Assembly (NCBI GenBank): GCA_020849825.1
Contig: JADZFP010000207.1
Span: 1-14,769 of the forward strand
Origin: Saprospiraceae bacterium
GTDB lineage: Bacteria > Bacteroidota > Bacteroidia > Chitinophagales > Saprospiraceae
DNA: 14,769 nt
Direction of reading: 5' to 3'
In this document: piece by piece, positions 7,777 through 14,356 of the stretch
Numbering within the stretch: the stretch's first letter is position 1
How the letters are laid out: the number at the start of each line of letters is the position of its first letter
The notes under the pieces: generated by a model
The model's input: only the letters and a program-made list of their open reading frames with translations
Told to the model about the DNA's origin: nothing
Database searches by the model: none
Made by a program: the position numbers and the translations under genes

Positions 7777-7901
7777 GAGATTGGACAGGTTTTTTTTTAG
7801 ACAGGATTTACAAGATTAACAGGATTGAACAACCACGCAGCGGCGAAGCCGCTTAATCCTGTTAATCTTGTAAATCCTGTCTAATAAACCTGTCTCATCT
7901 C
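7777..7901. repeat. Long nested palindrome between convergent genes
   Basis: Perfect 30-bp inverted arms (7797-7826 and 7855-7884) enclose a 28-nt centre. That centre holds a second hairpin, AGCGGC-GAA-GCCGCT (7839-7853). Outside lies a third pair, 7777-7792 with 7886-7901, matching at 14 of 16 positions and offset by a 3-nt bulge. Each 30-bp arm is itself built on a 9-bp period of the form NNACARGAT repeated three times. The T-run at 7790-7798 and the position 6 bp after one stop codon and 18 bp before the opposing one suit a two-way terminator. The size and internal structure look more like a dispersed palindromic repeat. No open reading frame lies inside. Confidence 0.85.
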
Positions 7902-7918
7902 CCGCCATCCGCCGCACG

Positions 7919-9046
7919 TCAATCCAGTTTCAAATAGGGCCTGATTTTTTCCAGCCAGATACCATCGCGAAACACCGCGATATTTTTCAGGTCGTCGATC
8001 CGGCCAAAGGGCCCGTGTTGTTCGCGGTAACGCACGATGAGGTCAGCCTGTTTGCGGGAAATCATGGGGTGTGCATCCAGTTCTTCGGCAGTGGCCCGAT
8101 TGATGGGCAATTGGCGAAAAACCGGGCTTTCCTGCTTCAACCAGGGTTTTATCTGTTGAAAAACACTGTCGGGCAAATTCCTCGTTTCCGCCACTTGCGC
8201 CACGGAAACAAAGCCTCCCAATTGTTCGCGAAAGGCCAGAATTTGTTTTGCCCGCCAGGCGCCGATGCCAGGTAGTTGTTGCCAGTCGGCCTCCGTGGCC
8301 TGATTGATGTCCACTGGTTGGGGCTCTTTTTTACCATTGCCGGGATTAAAACCCGAGGCATAGGAGACGGGGCGCGGAGACGCGCCGTCGGCGGCAATCG
8401 GCAGTTGTAAATAGGGCTCGAGACGCGCATAATCCGCTTCCGACAGGCCGTACAGCTTGCGAAAACCCTCCTTGTCGCGAAAGCGCCCGCCCTTTTCCCG
8501 GTATTTCAACACGTTGGCAGCCAGGCGATCCGACAAGCCCAGCCGGCGCAGCTCATCGGCAGTCGCGGTATTGGGATCGAAGGGAAACACTTCGGCCTGG
8601 ATGTGTTCGACGCGGCGCTCTGAGCGCCCCTCCCATTCGGGTTCGTCGAGCCGGATGTAGGGCAGCAAACGTTCGAAATCGGCGGCATCGAGGTTGTAGA
8701 CTTTTGAAAAATCTTCCGGACGGCGAAAGCGCCCGCCCTTGTCGCGGTATTTACAAATGCCCTTTGCAACACGCTCCGGCAGGCCCAGCCGGAGTAATTC
8801 ATCGAGGGTTGCGGTATTGGGGTTGAAATAAAAAACTGCCCCGGGCGAAGCGGCCGATGCGGCGTACCCGGCGTGAAACTGTTCGACCTGCAGGGCAAAC
8901 CCGGAAAAATCGGTCACGGGCTTTTCTCTGAATTTTTCAAGCACCGAAGGGGCGACAAAAACCGCCGCGCACAACAGGCAAAGCGCCACGGCGCCGTTCC
9001 GCTCGGCGCGCGAAAAGTGGAAATACGATGCAATCCTGATTTTCAT
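7919..9046 (-). CDS. ComEA-like membrane-anchored protein with four helix-hairpin-helix repeats
   Basis: This 375-residue protein has one N-terminal membrane segment (about 18-33, VALCLLCAAVFVAP) after a short basic, cytoplasmic start, so the bulk is probably periplasmic. Four units of about 60 residues follow: about 75-132, 157-215, 246-304 and 315-373. Each opens with (F/D/I)NxAT and continues to a Y/FRExxGxF hairpin segment and an IxPYLKL-like end. Unit 3 has the canonical LPGIG hairpin (258-262); the others are more divergent (LGLPER, LGLSDR, PMISRK). Such repeats bind double-stranded DNA without base preference in ComEA. The ATG at 9046 overlaps the comEC stop as ATGA; an upstream frame extension to 9103 lies inside comEC and is rejected. 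The role is probably DNA binding or ratcheting during uptake. Single-HhH ComEA proteins are much shorter, so this is an expanded form. Confidence 0.86.
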   Translation of the reverse strand: MKIRIASYFHFSRAERNGAVALCLLCAAVFVAPSVLEKFREKPVTDFSGFALQVEQFHAGYAASAASPGAVFYFNPNTATLDELLRLGLPERVAKGICKYRDKGGRFRRPEDFSKVYNLDAADFERLLPYIRLDEPEWEGRSERRVEHIQAEVFPFDPNTATADELRRLGLSDRLAANVLKYREKGGRFRDKEGFRKLYGLSEADYARLEPYLQLPIAADGASPRPVSYASGFNPGNGKKEPQPVDINQATEADWQQLPGIGAWRAKQILAFREQLGGFVSVAQVAETRNLPDSVFQQIKPWLKQESPVFRQLPINRATAEELDAHPMISRKQADLIVRYREQHGPFGRIDDLKNIAVFRDGIWLEKIRPYLKLD

Positions 9047-11202
9047 AGGTTGTGATTGTTTTGGACCCAAACCCAGGCGCCTTTTTCCCGCACGTCGTGG
9101 CATGGCAAGCCCAGGGCATCACATTCCGCCTTCCACCGGCGGGTGTTTTTCCAGGAATTGGAAGCATCCAGTATGATTTGCCGGGCGGGGAAGCGACGCT
9201 GGCACGCTGAAATGTCGAGCAAGGGGTTTTGGCAAATGAGCAATACGTCGACCGGCACTGCCGGCGTTTGCCCCCGCAGCCAGCGCGCATCGTCGATCAG
9301 GGCTATTTTCAGGTTGAATAAACCCATAAAAGGCGGTCGGCAATACATACCGGCGGTATTCATAGCTTCCGGTGAAAAAGAATCGACCCGGCCAATACCG
9401 GCCGCCCAACGATTGGCCTGGGCGGCAAAAAGAACCTGTTTGGCGCTGACCGAATCGGCCAGCGACCAGGCGTTTCGCCCTGCAAAAAAATCCACAAGGG
9501 TGTGTTTGTTAACGTGATAAACCGCCAACTGTCCCTGTTCCATCTGTTCAAGGGAACGCACGAGGCGCCCGGCGCCCAATACCAGCAGCAATACCAGGGC
9601 AATCAGTAATCCTTTTGCCCGCCGGGTCATGATGGCATAACCCACAAAGGCGATAATTCCGTACAACAGCACCGCTCCCCAGGCCGGCAACCACACGCCG
9701 CTGACGACGCTGCCCGGTAGCTCTTTGATCAATAAAATAGCCTGGTTCATGCCCCACAAAAGCCCGTGCAACAGCCAACCCAGCCAACCCGCGGCCATTG
9801 GCGACAGCCAGTCGAGCAGTACGAGCAAAGCTCCGCCCCACAAAAACACCGCGCCGCCAAGTACGACCACCCAGCCGGCCAGCCAGAAATAGCAGGGAAA
9901 CTGGTGAAAATAGTAGAGTGAAAGCGGCAAGGTGCCGATTTGGGCTGCCACCCCGATCAGGAATATTTTCCATGCTTCGTCCAGCCAGCCCGGCAACCAC
10001 AAGGGCGTGAGTTGTTGCAGCCGGGGGTAAAAAAACACCATGCCCGCTACCGCCGCGTACGACAACTGAAAACCCGCATCGAAGAAAAAACCGGGGTTGT
10101 ACAACAAGAGGCCAAATGCCGATCCGGCCAGGATATTCCAGATAGAAGCATCCTGCCGCAGCGATTTGCCCAATAAAAAGACCGAAAACATCACCGAGGC
10201 CCGCAATACGGACGCGGTAGCGCCGGTCAGAAAGGTAAAGGCCCAGATGACCGCCAGCACCAGTGCCGTTTGCAACCAGTTGCGCAGCCGGCTACGCCAG
10301 CGAATACGGCGCAACAAAAACAACAAACCCGCATACAACAACCCGACATGCGTACCCGACACCGCCAAAGCGTGCATGGAGCCGGTTTCTGCGTAGGCCG
10401 TCCGCAAATCGTCGGACAAATCGTCCTTGTAACCCACCAGCAAGGCCGATGCCACCGCATACTCATCGGGGTTCTGGAAATGTTTTTGCAACAAAACCAG
10501 TAGCCGCTCGCGACACCCGAATGCCCAACGCCAAAGCGCCCAGCCATGACCCGACGACAATACAACCACCGAGTCGCTTTTAACAAATGCCTGGTAATGA
10601 ATATTTTGAAAATGAAGGTAGCGCCGATAATCGAATGCTTCCGGGTTGCGCGGCGGTTCTGTGGGGCGGATTGTAGCCCGTACGGCCAGCCGGTCGCCAT
10701 ACCGTATGGCGCCAAGCGTAGAATCGGCTTCCACAAACAACAAGACATTGCCGCTGCTGACCTTCAAAGAGTCAACACCGGCAGCCTCCACCCGCAAGGG
10801 GATTTTCAAACGCGCGCCTTTCGAGGGGGCATCGTACACCATACCGACCACCCATCTCGCCTCACCGACCGTCGTGGAAAAATGATCCGGCCGCAGGGTG
10901 TCGCGCTGCCACACGATACGGGCATAACCCGCTCCAAACAACAATGCCGACACCAGTGCGCCAAATATCCAGCGATGACGATGCGCCGTCGCCTGCGGAG
11001 CCATCACCAGGGTTAGTACCAGCAGCACAGACAGCGCTGCGGACAGCCACGGCAGGTCGCGGTCGGCAAACCCGCCGGTGGCTAGTCCGGCAGCAAATGG
11101 ACTGATTAATCGCAGGAAAGGGGTACTTCTCAGTTGCACAGGCGGTGGTTTTATGCGAATAAAATTATACCGCCGGAAGTCGCACTTTTTGGGATTCGTC
11201 AT
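9043..11202 (-). CDS. comEC: ComEC/Rec2-family DNA internalisation channel
   Basis: This 719-residue polytopic protein is expected to carry single-stranded DNA across the inner membrane during transformation. Residues 30-95 contain two or three hydrophobic segments, and about 105-215 a soluble OB-fold/DUF4131-type domain. The Competence domain (about 235-545) has the signature ALLVGYKDDLSDDLRTAYAETG (253-274) leading to HALAVSGTHVGLL (277-289), then GATASVLRASVM (327-338) and FDAGFQLSYAAVAG (374-387). The C-terminal 165 residues occupy the place of the metallo-beta-lactamase domain but show no HxHxDH motif, so that nuclease-like domain appears degenerate or replaced. It is the first gene of a pair, overlapping the HhH gene by 4 bp. 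The first Met is at 11202 and no alternative Met lies before the core. Confidence 0.92.
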   Translation of the reverse strand: MTNPKKCDFRRYNFIRIKPPPVQLRSTPFLRLISPFAAGLATGGFADRDLPWLSAALSVLLVLTLVMAPQATAHRHRWIFGALVSALLFGAGYARIVWQRDTLRPDHFSTTVGEARWVVGMVYDAPSKGARLKIPLRVEAAGVDSLKVSSGNVLLFVEADSTLGAIRYGDRLAVRATIRPTEPPRNPEAFDYRRYLHFQNIHYQAFVKSDSVVVLSSGHGWALWRWAFGCRERLLVLLQKHFQNPDEYAVASALLVGYKDDLSDDLRTAYAETGSMHALAVSGTHVGLLYAGLLFLLRRIRWRSRLRNWLQTALVLAVIWAFTFLTGATASVLRASVMFSVFLLGKSLRQDASIWNILAGSAFGLLLYNPGFFFDAGFQLSYAAVAGMVFFYPRLQQLTPLWLPGWLDEAWKIFLIGVAAQIGTLPLSLYYFHQFPCYFWLAGWVVVLGGAVFLWGGALLVLLDWLSPMAAGWLGWLLHGLLWGMNQAILLIKELPGSVVSGVWLPAWGAVLLYGIIAFVGYAIMTRRAKGLLIALVLLLVLGAGRLVRSLEQMEQGQLAVYHVNKHTLVDFFAGRNAWSLADSVSAKQVLFAAQANRWAAGIGRVDSFSPEAMNTAGMYCRPPFMGLFNLKIALIDDARWLRGQTPAVPVDVLLICQNPLLDISACQRRFPARQIILDASNSWKNTRRWKAECDALGLPCHDVREKGAWVWVQNNHNL

Positions 11203-11235
11203 TTTGCAGGAAATATTTATTTCAAATTTTGAAGT

Positions 11236-11281
11236 GAAAAATAAAGCCGTAAAAATTTGATTGTCAAATTTTTACGGCTTT
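11236..11281 (-). terminator. Rho-independent terminator of the PaaE-like gene
   Basis: An 18-bp perfect stem (11243-11260 with 11264-11281) closes on a 3-nt loop. Read on the minus strand it is followed by a T-rich tract (TTTATTTTT). It lies about 44 bp past the stop of the reductase gene and about 35 bp before the comEC start, so it should separate the two minus-strand units. Confidence 0.85.
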
Positions 11282-11324
11282 TAAAAAGAAGGCTTTATGC
11301 CAGAAATTCCTACCCGCCTATTGA

Positions 11325-12434
11325 TCAAAAATCATAGGTCAGCTCCACCTCGTCGCTGTCGGGATGGGCCTGACAGGTGAGGCAATAACCGGCCTTGATC
11401 TCGTCGTCTTCGAGGGCGTAGCACACATCCATCCGCACTTTTCCTTTCAGCACTTTGGCCATGCAGGTGGCGCAGGCGCCCGAGGTACAGGAATAGGGCG
11501 CGTCGTGTTTTTCGCGCACCATGACGTCGAGGATTGTCGCGTTATCGGGCGCCTCGGTTTCGATGCGCTGGCCTTTCAGGTGTACGATCAGGCGTTTGCC
11601 GCTGCCGGCTGCCGAAGGCGCCAGGTTTTCGCCGGGCACGTGGTGGGCATTGGCGAAGTGTTCGGTATGGATCTGTTTGGCTTCCACGCCGCGCGCTACC
11701 AGCGTTGCTTTAACCGCGTCGGCGAAGCTTCCGGGGCCGCAGAGGAAATACTGACATTCGGATTCGGGTCCGTGCGGCGGGTTTTCTTCAAGAAAATCGC
11801 CGACCGCGCGACCATCGACCCGGCCGGAGCGGCCTTGCCAGTTTTGGGTCGATTTTTTAAACATACCGAGCAGGCCGCCGCCGCTTTCCTTTTTCGGGCG
11901 GCTCAGTACGTGCTCGACAAACAACTGTCCGTTGTAACGCTCGGCCAGTTGATCGAGCGCGTCGCGGAAGATGATGTTTTGTTCGTCGCGGCTGCCGTAG
12001 AGCAAAAAAACCGTGCTCATCGGTTCGGCTTCGAGCACCGTTTTGAGGATCGACATCAGCGGCGTGATACCGCTGCCGGCGCCGAAGAGGTAGTAAGTGC
12101 GCCGTTTTTCGGGGTCGAGGGTGTTGAAAAAACGGCCGTCGGGCGCAGCGATTTCCAGCGTGTCGCCGGCTTTCAACTGGTCATGCAGATAAGTGGAAAC
12201 GCGGCCGCCCTGCACTTTTTTTACCGTCACGGCCAGCCGGTTTTCGAGCGGGCTCGACGACATGGAATACGAACGGCGCAATTCGTGGCCGTCGAGATGC
12301 AGTCGAATGGTGATATATTGCCCTTGTTTGTAAGCAAAAACCGGGCTCAGCTCCTCCGGAATCGAAAAATCGAGGGTGACGGTATCAGCAGTTTCCGGCG
12401 TGATTTGACTAATTTTGAGTGGGTAAAATTCCAT
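11325..12434 (-). CDS. PaaE-type NAD(P)H reductase with FNR domain and C-terminal [2Fe-2S] ferredoxin domain
   Basis: This 369-residue cytoplasmic electron-transfer protein has three parts in order. The FAD barrel has GQYITIRL (38-45) and RRSYSMSS (53-60). The NAD(P) domain has FGAGSGITPLMSIL (117-130) and FLCGPGSFADAV (230-241). The plant-type ferredoxin domain (about 282-369) has C316, C321, C324 and C354, that is CX4CX2CX29C. A Gly/Lys-rich insert (about 180-208) sits in the NAD(P) half. The architecture matches PaaE of phenylacetyl-CoA epoxidase and hydroxylase reductases. No other paa genes are present, while a di-iron AlkB is divergently encoded 177 bp away, so supplying electrons to AlkB is the preferred role. 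The ATG at 12434 starts directly at the FAD domain; the frame extends upstream to 12572 with sequence unlike the family. A strong terminator follows. Confidence 0.9.
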   Translation of the reverse strand: MEFYPLKISQITPETADTVTLDFSIPEELSPVFAYKQGQYITIRLHLDGHELRRSYSMSSSPLENRLAVTVKKVQGGRVSTYLHDQLKAGDTLEIAAPDGRFFNTLDPEKRRTYYLFGAGSGITPLMSILKTVLEAEPMSTVFLLYGSRDEQNIIFRDALDQLAERYNGQLFVEHVLSRPKKESGGGLLGMFKKSTQNWQGRSGRVDGRAVGDFLEENPPHGPESECQYFLCGPGSFADAVKATLVARGVEAKQIHTEHFANAHHVPGENLAPSAAGSGKRLIVHLKGQRIETEAPDNATILDVMVREKHDAPYSCTSGACATCMAKVLKGKVRMDVCYALEDDEIKAGYCLTCQAHPDSDEVELTYDF

Positions 12435-12611
12435 GATCCTGGTTGGGCTTGGCAGGTTTGAAAGGGTGTTTTTGTGTAAAAGCGGCGCAAAAATAGGCTG
12501 ATAATGCGCAAAAACATGGGGCGCGTTTGATTTATTCGCTAATGCTGCATTATTCAAATACCCTCTAAACAACCGCCGGCCAGACCTCGTTTATGTTCAC
12601 TGATTCGACTT
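12435..12611. promoter_or_regulatory. Divergent promoter region of the reductase and alkB genes
   Basis: These 177 bp separate two divergent starts. On the minus strand TATTTTTG (12495 down to 12488) fits the TAnnTTTG -7 consensus and lies about 54 bp before the reductase ATG. A TTG complement at 12509-12511 is closer than the usual -33 spacing. On the plus strand I found no good -7 box before alkB. No clear operator palindrome was recognised, so common control of the two genes is inferred only from the arrangement. Confidence 0.4.
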
Positions 12612-13676
12612 ATGAAAGACGCAAAGTATCTACTCGCTTATCTACTTCCGCTCAGTGCCTGCGCGGCGCTTTGGTTACAAGGCCCCTGGGCCTGGTCGAC
12701 CGTCGTGCTGGCCTTTGCTATCCTGCCGGTTCTGGAGCACTGGCTACCGCAATCGACTGCCAACGAACCTGCCGAAACCGAGCCGGAGCGCAGTCGGCGG
12801 ACGGTTTTCGACTGGTTGTTGTATGCCAATGCGCCTTTGTTGTTTGGCATCGTGGGCTGGTATTTGTACGTGGTGCAACATCAGGCTCCCGGCGTTGTGG
12901 AATGGCTCGGCCTTACGCTGAGCGTGGGAATTATCGTAGGGGCCAATGGCATCAACGTCGCCCACGAACTCGGGCACCGCGGCCGGCGCGGCGAGCAGGT
13001 ATTGGCCAAATGGATGCTGCTGACGGCCCTTTATCAGCACTTTTTTATCGAACACAACCGCGGGCACCACAAAAACGTCGCCACCGACGCCGACCCGGCG
13101 TCTGCCCGGCTGGGCGAAGTGTTGTTTGCCTTCTGGCTGCGTTCCATCGCCGGCGGCTGGCGCAATGCCTGGGCGCTCGAAGCCGAGCGGCTGAAAAAGG
13201 CCGGCAAGGTCGCCCTGGGTTGGGAGAATGAAATGCTTCGCTTTCAGCTCTGGCAATTGCTCTGGCTATCGGCAATCGCGTTGTTTTTGGGCTGGAAAGC
13301 CGTGTTGGGCGCGCTTGCAATTGCCCTGATCGGCATCCTGCTGCTCGAAACGATTAATTACGTCGAACACTACGGCCTGCGCCGCCGGCTCACGAGCTCG
13401 GGCCGCCCGGAACCGGTTCTGCCCGCACACTCCTGGAACAGCGACCACGAGTTGGGCCGGATTTTCCTCTACGAACTCACGCGGCACAGCGACCACCACT
13501 ACAAAGCCACACGTAAATACCAGATTCTGAGGCACATGGATGAAAGTCCGCAATTGCCCTTTGGTTACCCGGCCAGCGTACTCCTCTCTTTGGTGCCGCC
13601 GCTGTGGTTTCGCATCATGGATGGGCGGGCGCGCGAGTGGGCCGTAAAAATGGCTACCGAACAGCCGGCAACATGA
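12612..13676 (+). CDS. alkB: AlkB-type membrane di-iron hydroxylase (alkane 1-monooxygenase family)
   Basis: This inner-membrane non-heme di-iron enzyme would insert oxygen into the terminal methyl group of alkanes or similar alkyl chains. It is 354 residues, somewhat shorter than Pseudomonas AlkB (about 400). Hydrophobic helices occupy about 7-45, 68-112 and 213-247. All histidine boxes are present: HELGH (118-122), EHNRGHH (147-153), NYVEHYGL (249-256) and RHSDHH (291-296). Its nine candidate ligands (H118, H122, H148, H152, H153, H253, H292, H295, H296) map to the GPo1 AlkB ligands as I recall them with a constant offset of 20, so the active site looks complete. The following VATDADPASAR also fits the family. 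There is no rubredoxin fusion; the divergent FNR-ferredoxin gene is the likely donor. The substrate is not determined, and other alkyl-chain hydroxylases share these motifs. Confidence 0.9.
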   Translation: MKDAKYLLAYLLPLSACAALWLQGPWAWSTVVLAFAILPVLEHWLPQSTANEPAETEPERSRRTVFDWLLYANAPLLFGIVGWYLYVVQHQAPGVVEWLGLTLSVGIIVGANGINVAHELGHRGRRGEQVLAKWMLLTALYQHFFIEHNRGHHKNVATDADPASARLGEVLFAFWLRSIAGGWRNAWALEAERLKKAGKVALGWENEMLRFQLWQLLWLSAIALFLGWKAVLGALAIALIGILLLETINYVEHYGLRRRLTSSGRPEPVLPAHSWNSDHELGRIFLYELTRHSDHHYKATRKYQILRHMDESPQLPFGYPASVLLSLVPPLWFRIMDGRAREWAVKMATEQPAT

Positions 13677-14173
13677 TGGGCAAACGAATACAACTGACCC
13701 TGTTTGTCGGCGAAGAGGCTGGCCGTGCGATCGAAACGGTACGGCATACTTTCAATCCCGTACAAGCCGCCTTGATCCCGGCGCACGTCACTTTGTGCCG
13801 CGAAGACGAACTCACCGATCTTGAAATGGTCGTGGATCATCTGAGCCGGCTGAGTTTCGGCCCAATCACGCTGCAATTGGGCCCGGCAGAGCGGTCGGCC
13901 GAAGGGAAAGGCGTTTTGATACCCGCTGTCGGAGGAATGGAAGCCTTTGACGGCCTGCGCAGGCACATACTCGCCGGCACAACGGACAACCCGCGCCGGT
14001 TATCCGCCCATATCACCCTGATGCACCCCCGAAATTCGACCTGTACGGATGCCGTATTTCAGCAAATTCAGGATTATGCCTTTCCCGAAACCATAATATT
14101 CCGCACCGTCAGCCTGATCGGGCAGGAAGATTTAACGGCGAAGTGGCAGGTTTTAAAAGAATTTGATTTGTAA
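13673..14173 (+). CDS. 2H phosphoesterase superfamily protein (2'-5' RNA ligase-like)
   Basis: This small soluble protein of 166 residues has the two HxT motifs that define the 2H superfamily: AHVTLCRE (37-44) and SAHITLMHPR (111-120). They are separated by about 75 residues, as expected for the bilobed fold. Members hydrolyse 2',3'-cyclic phosphates or 2'-5' linkages in RNA and nucleotides. The start is ATGATG overlapping the alkB stop (ATGA at 13673-13676), so it is probably translationally coupled to alkB; the second ATG (13676) would give 165 residues. An open extension further upstream lies inside alkB and is rejected. Nothing in the family explains a link to alkane oxidation, and the pairing may be local convenience. 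The superfamily call is good; the exact substrate is unknown. Confidence 0.8.
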   Translation: MMGKRIQLTLFVGEEAGRAIETVRHTFNPVQAALIPAHVTLCREDELTDLEMVVDHLSRLSFGPITLQLGPAERSAEGKGVLIPAVGGMEAFDGLRRHILAGTTDNPRRLSAHITLMHPRNSTCTDAVFQQIQDYAFPETIIFRTVSLIGQEDLTAKWQVLKEFDL

Positions 14174-14211
14174 ACGAGCGGTTGTTTGCACAACGTTGAC
14201 AAAACAAGATT

Positions 14212-14291
14212 GGGCCAAAGGGCGAATTTGGCCCGCAAAGCCCCTATCTTTGCGGCCCGTTTTGGCCAACAAAACGAAGTTTGTTTCGTTT
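14212..14291 (+). promoter_or_regulatory. ahcY promoter region with three successive inverted repeats
   Basis: TATCTTTG at 14245-14252 matches the Bacteroidota -7 consensus exactly and predicts a start of transcription near 14258, giving a leader of about 100 nt. The nearest TTG (14228-14230) is 14 bp upstream, shorter than usual. Inverted repeats: GGGCCAAA/TTTGGCCC (14212-14219/14227-14234), CCGCAAAG/CTTTGCGG (14233-14240/14248-14255, overlapping the -7 box), and AAACGAA/TTCGTTT (14272-14278/14285-14291, inside the predicted leader). The first two may be operators or the end signal of the alkB unit. Confidence 0.6.
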
Positions 14292-14309
14292 AAAGGTCAT
14301 TCCAACCCC

Positions 14310-14352
14310 ATTAGCACATTAGCACATTAGCACATTAGCACATTAGCACATT
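14310..14352 (+). repeat. Five tandem copies of an 8-bp unit just before the ahcY start
   Basis: ATTAGCAC is repeated exactly five times (14310-14349) and followed by a partial ATT. The array ends 4 bp before the ATG at 14357 and so lies in the predicted 5' leader. Unit length 8 is not a multiple of 3, but the array is outside the coding frame, so slippage would change leader length and not the protein. Confidence 0.95.
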
Positions 14353-14356
14353 CAAC

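Noticed and set aside
7777..7901. Possible tRNA or structured RNA gene
   Set aside because: The stems are perfect and nested without cloverleaf layout, conserved loops or a CCA end; a palindromic DNA repeat fits better.
11364..12461. Long plus-strand open frame (365 codons) opposite the PaaE-like reductase
   Set aside because: The minus-strand frame has complete FAD, NAD(P) and [2Fe-2S] motifs. The plus-strand translation has no recognisable motif and is a complement artefact.
14310..14352. Possible CRISPR array
   Set aside because: The copies are directly adjacent 8-bp units with no spacers, so this is a simple tandem repeat.
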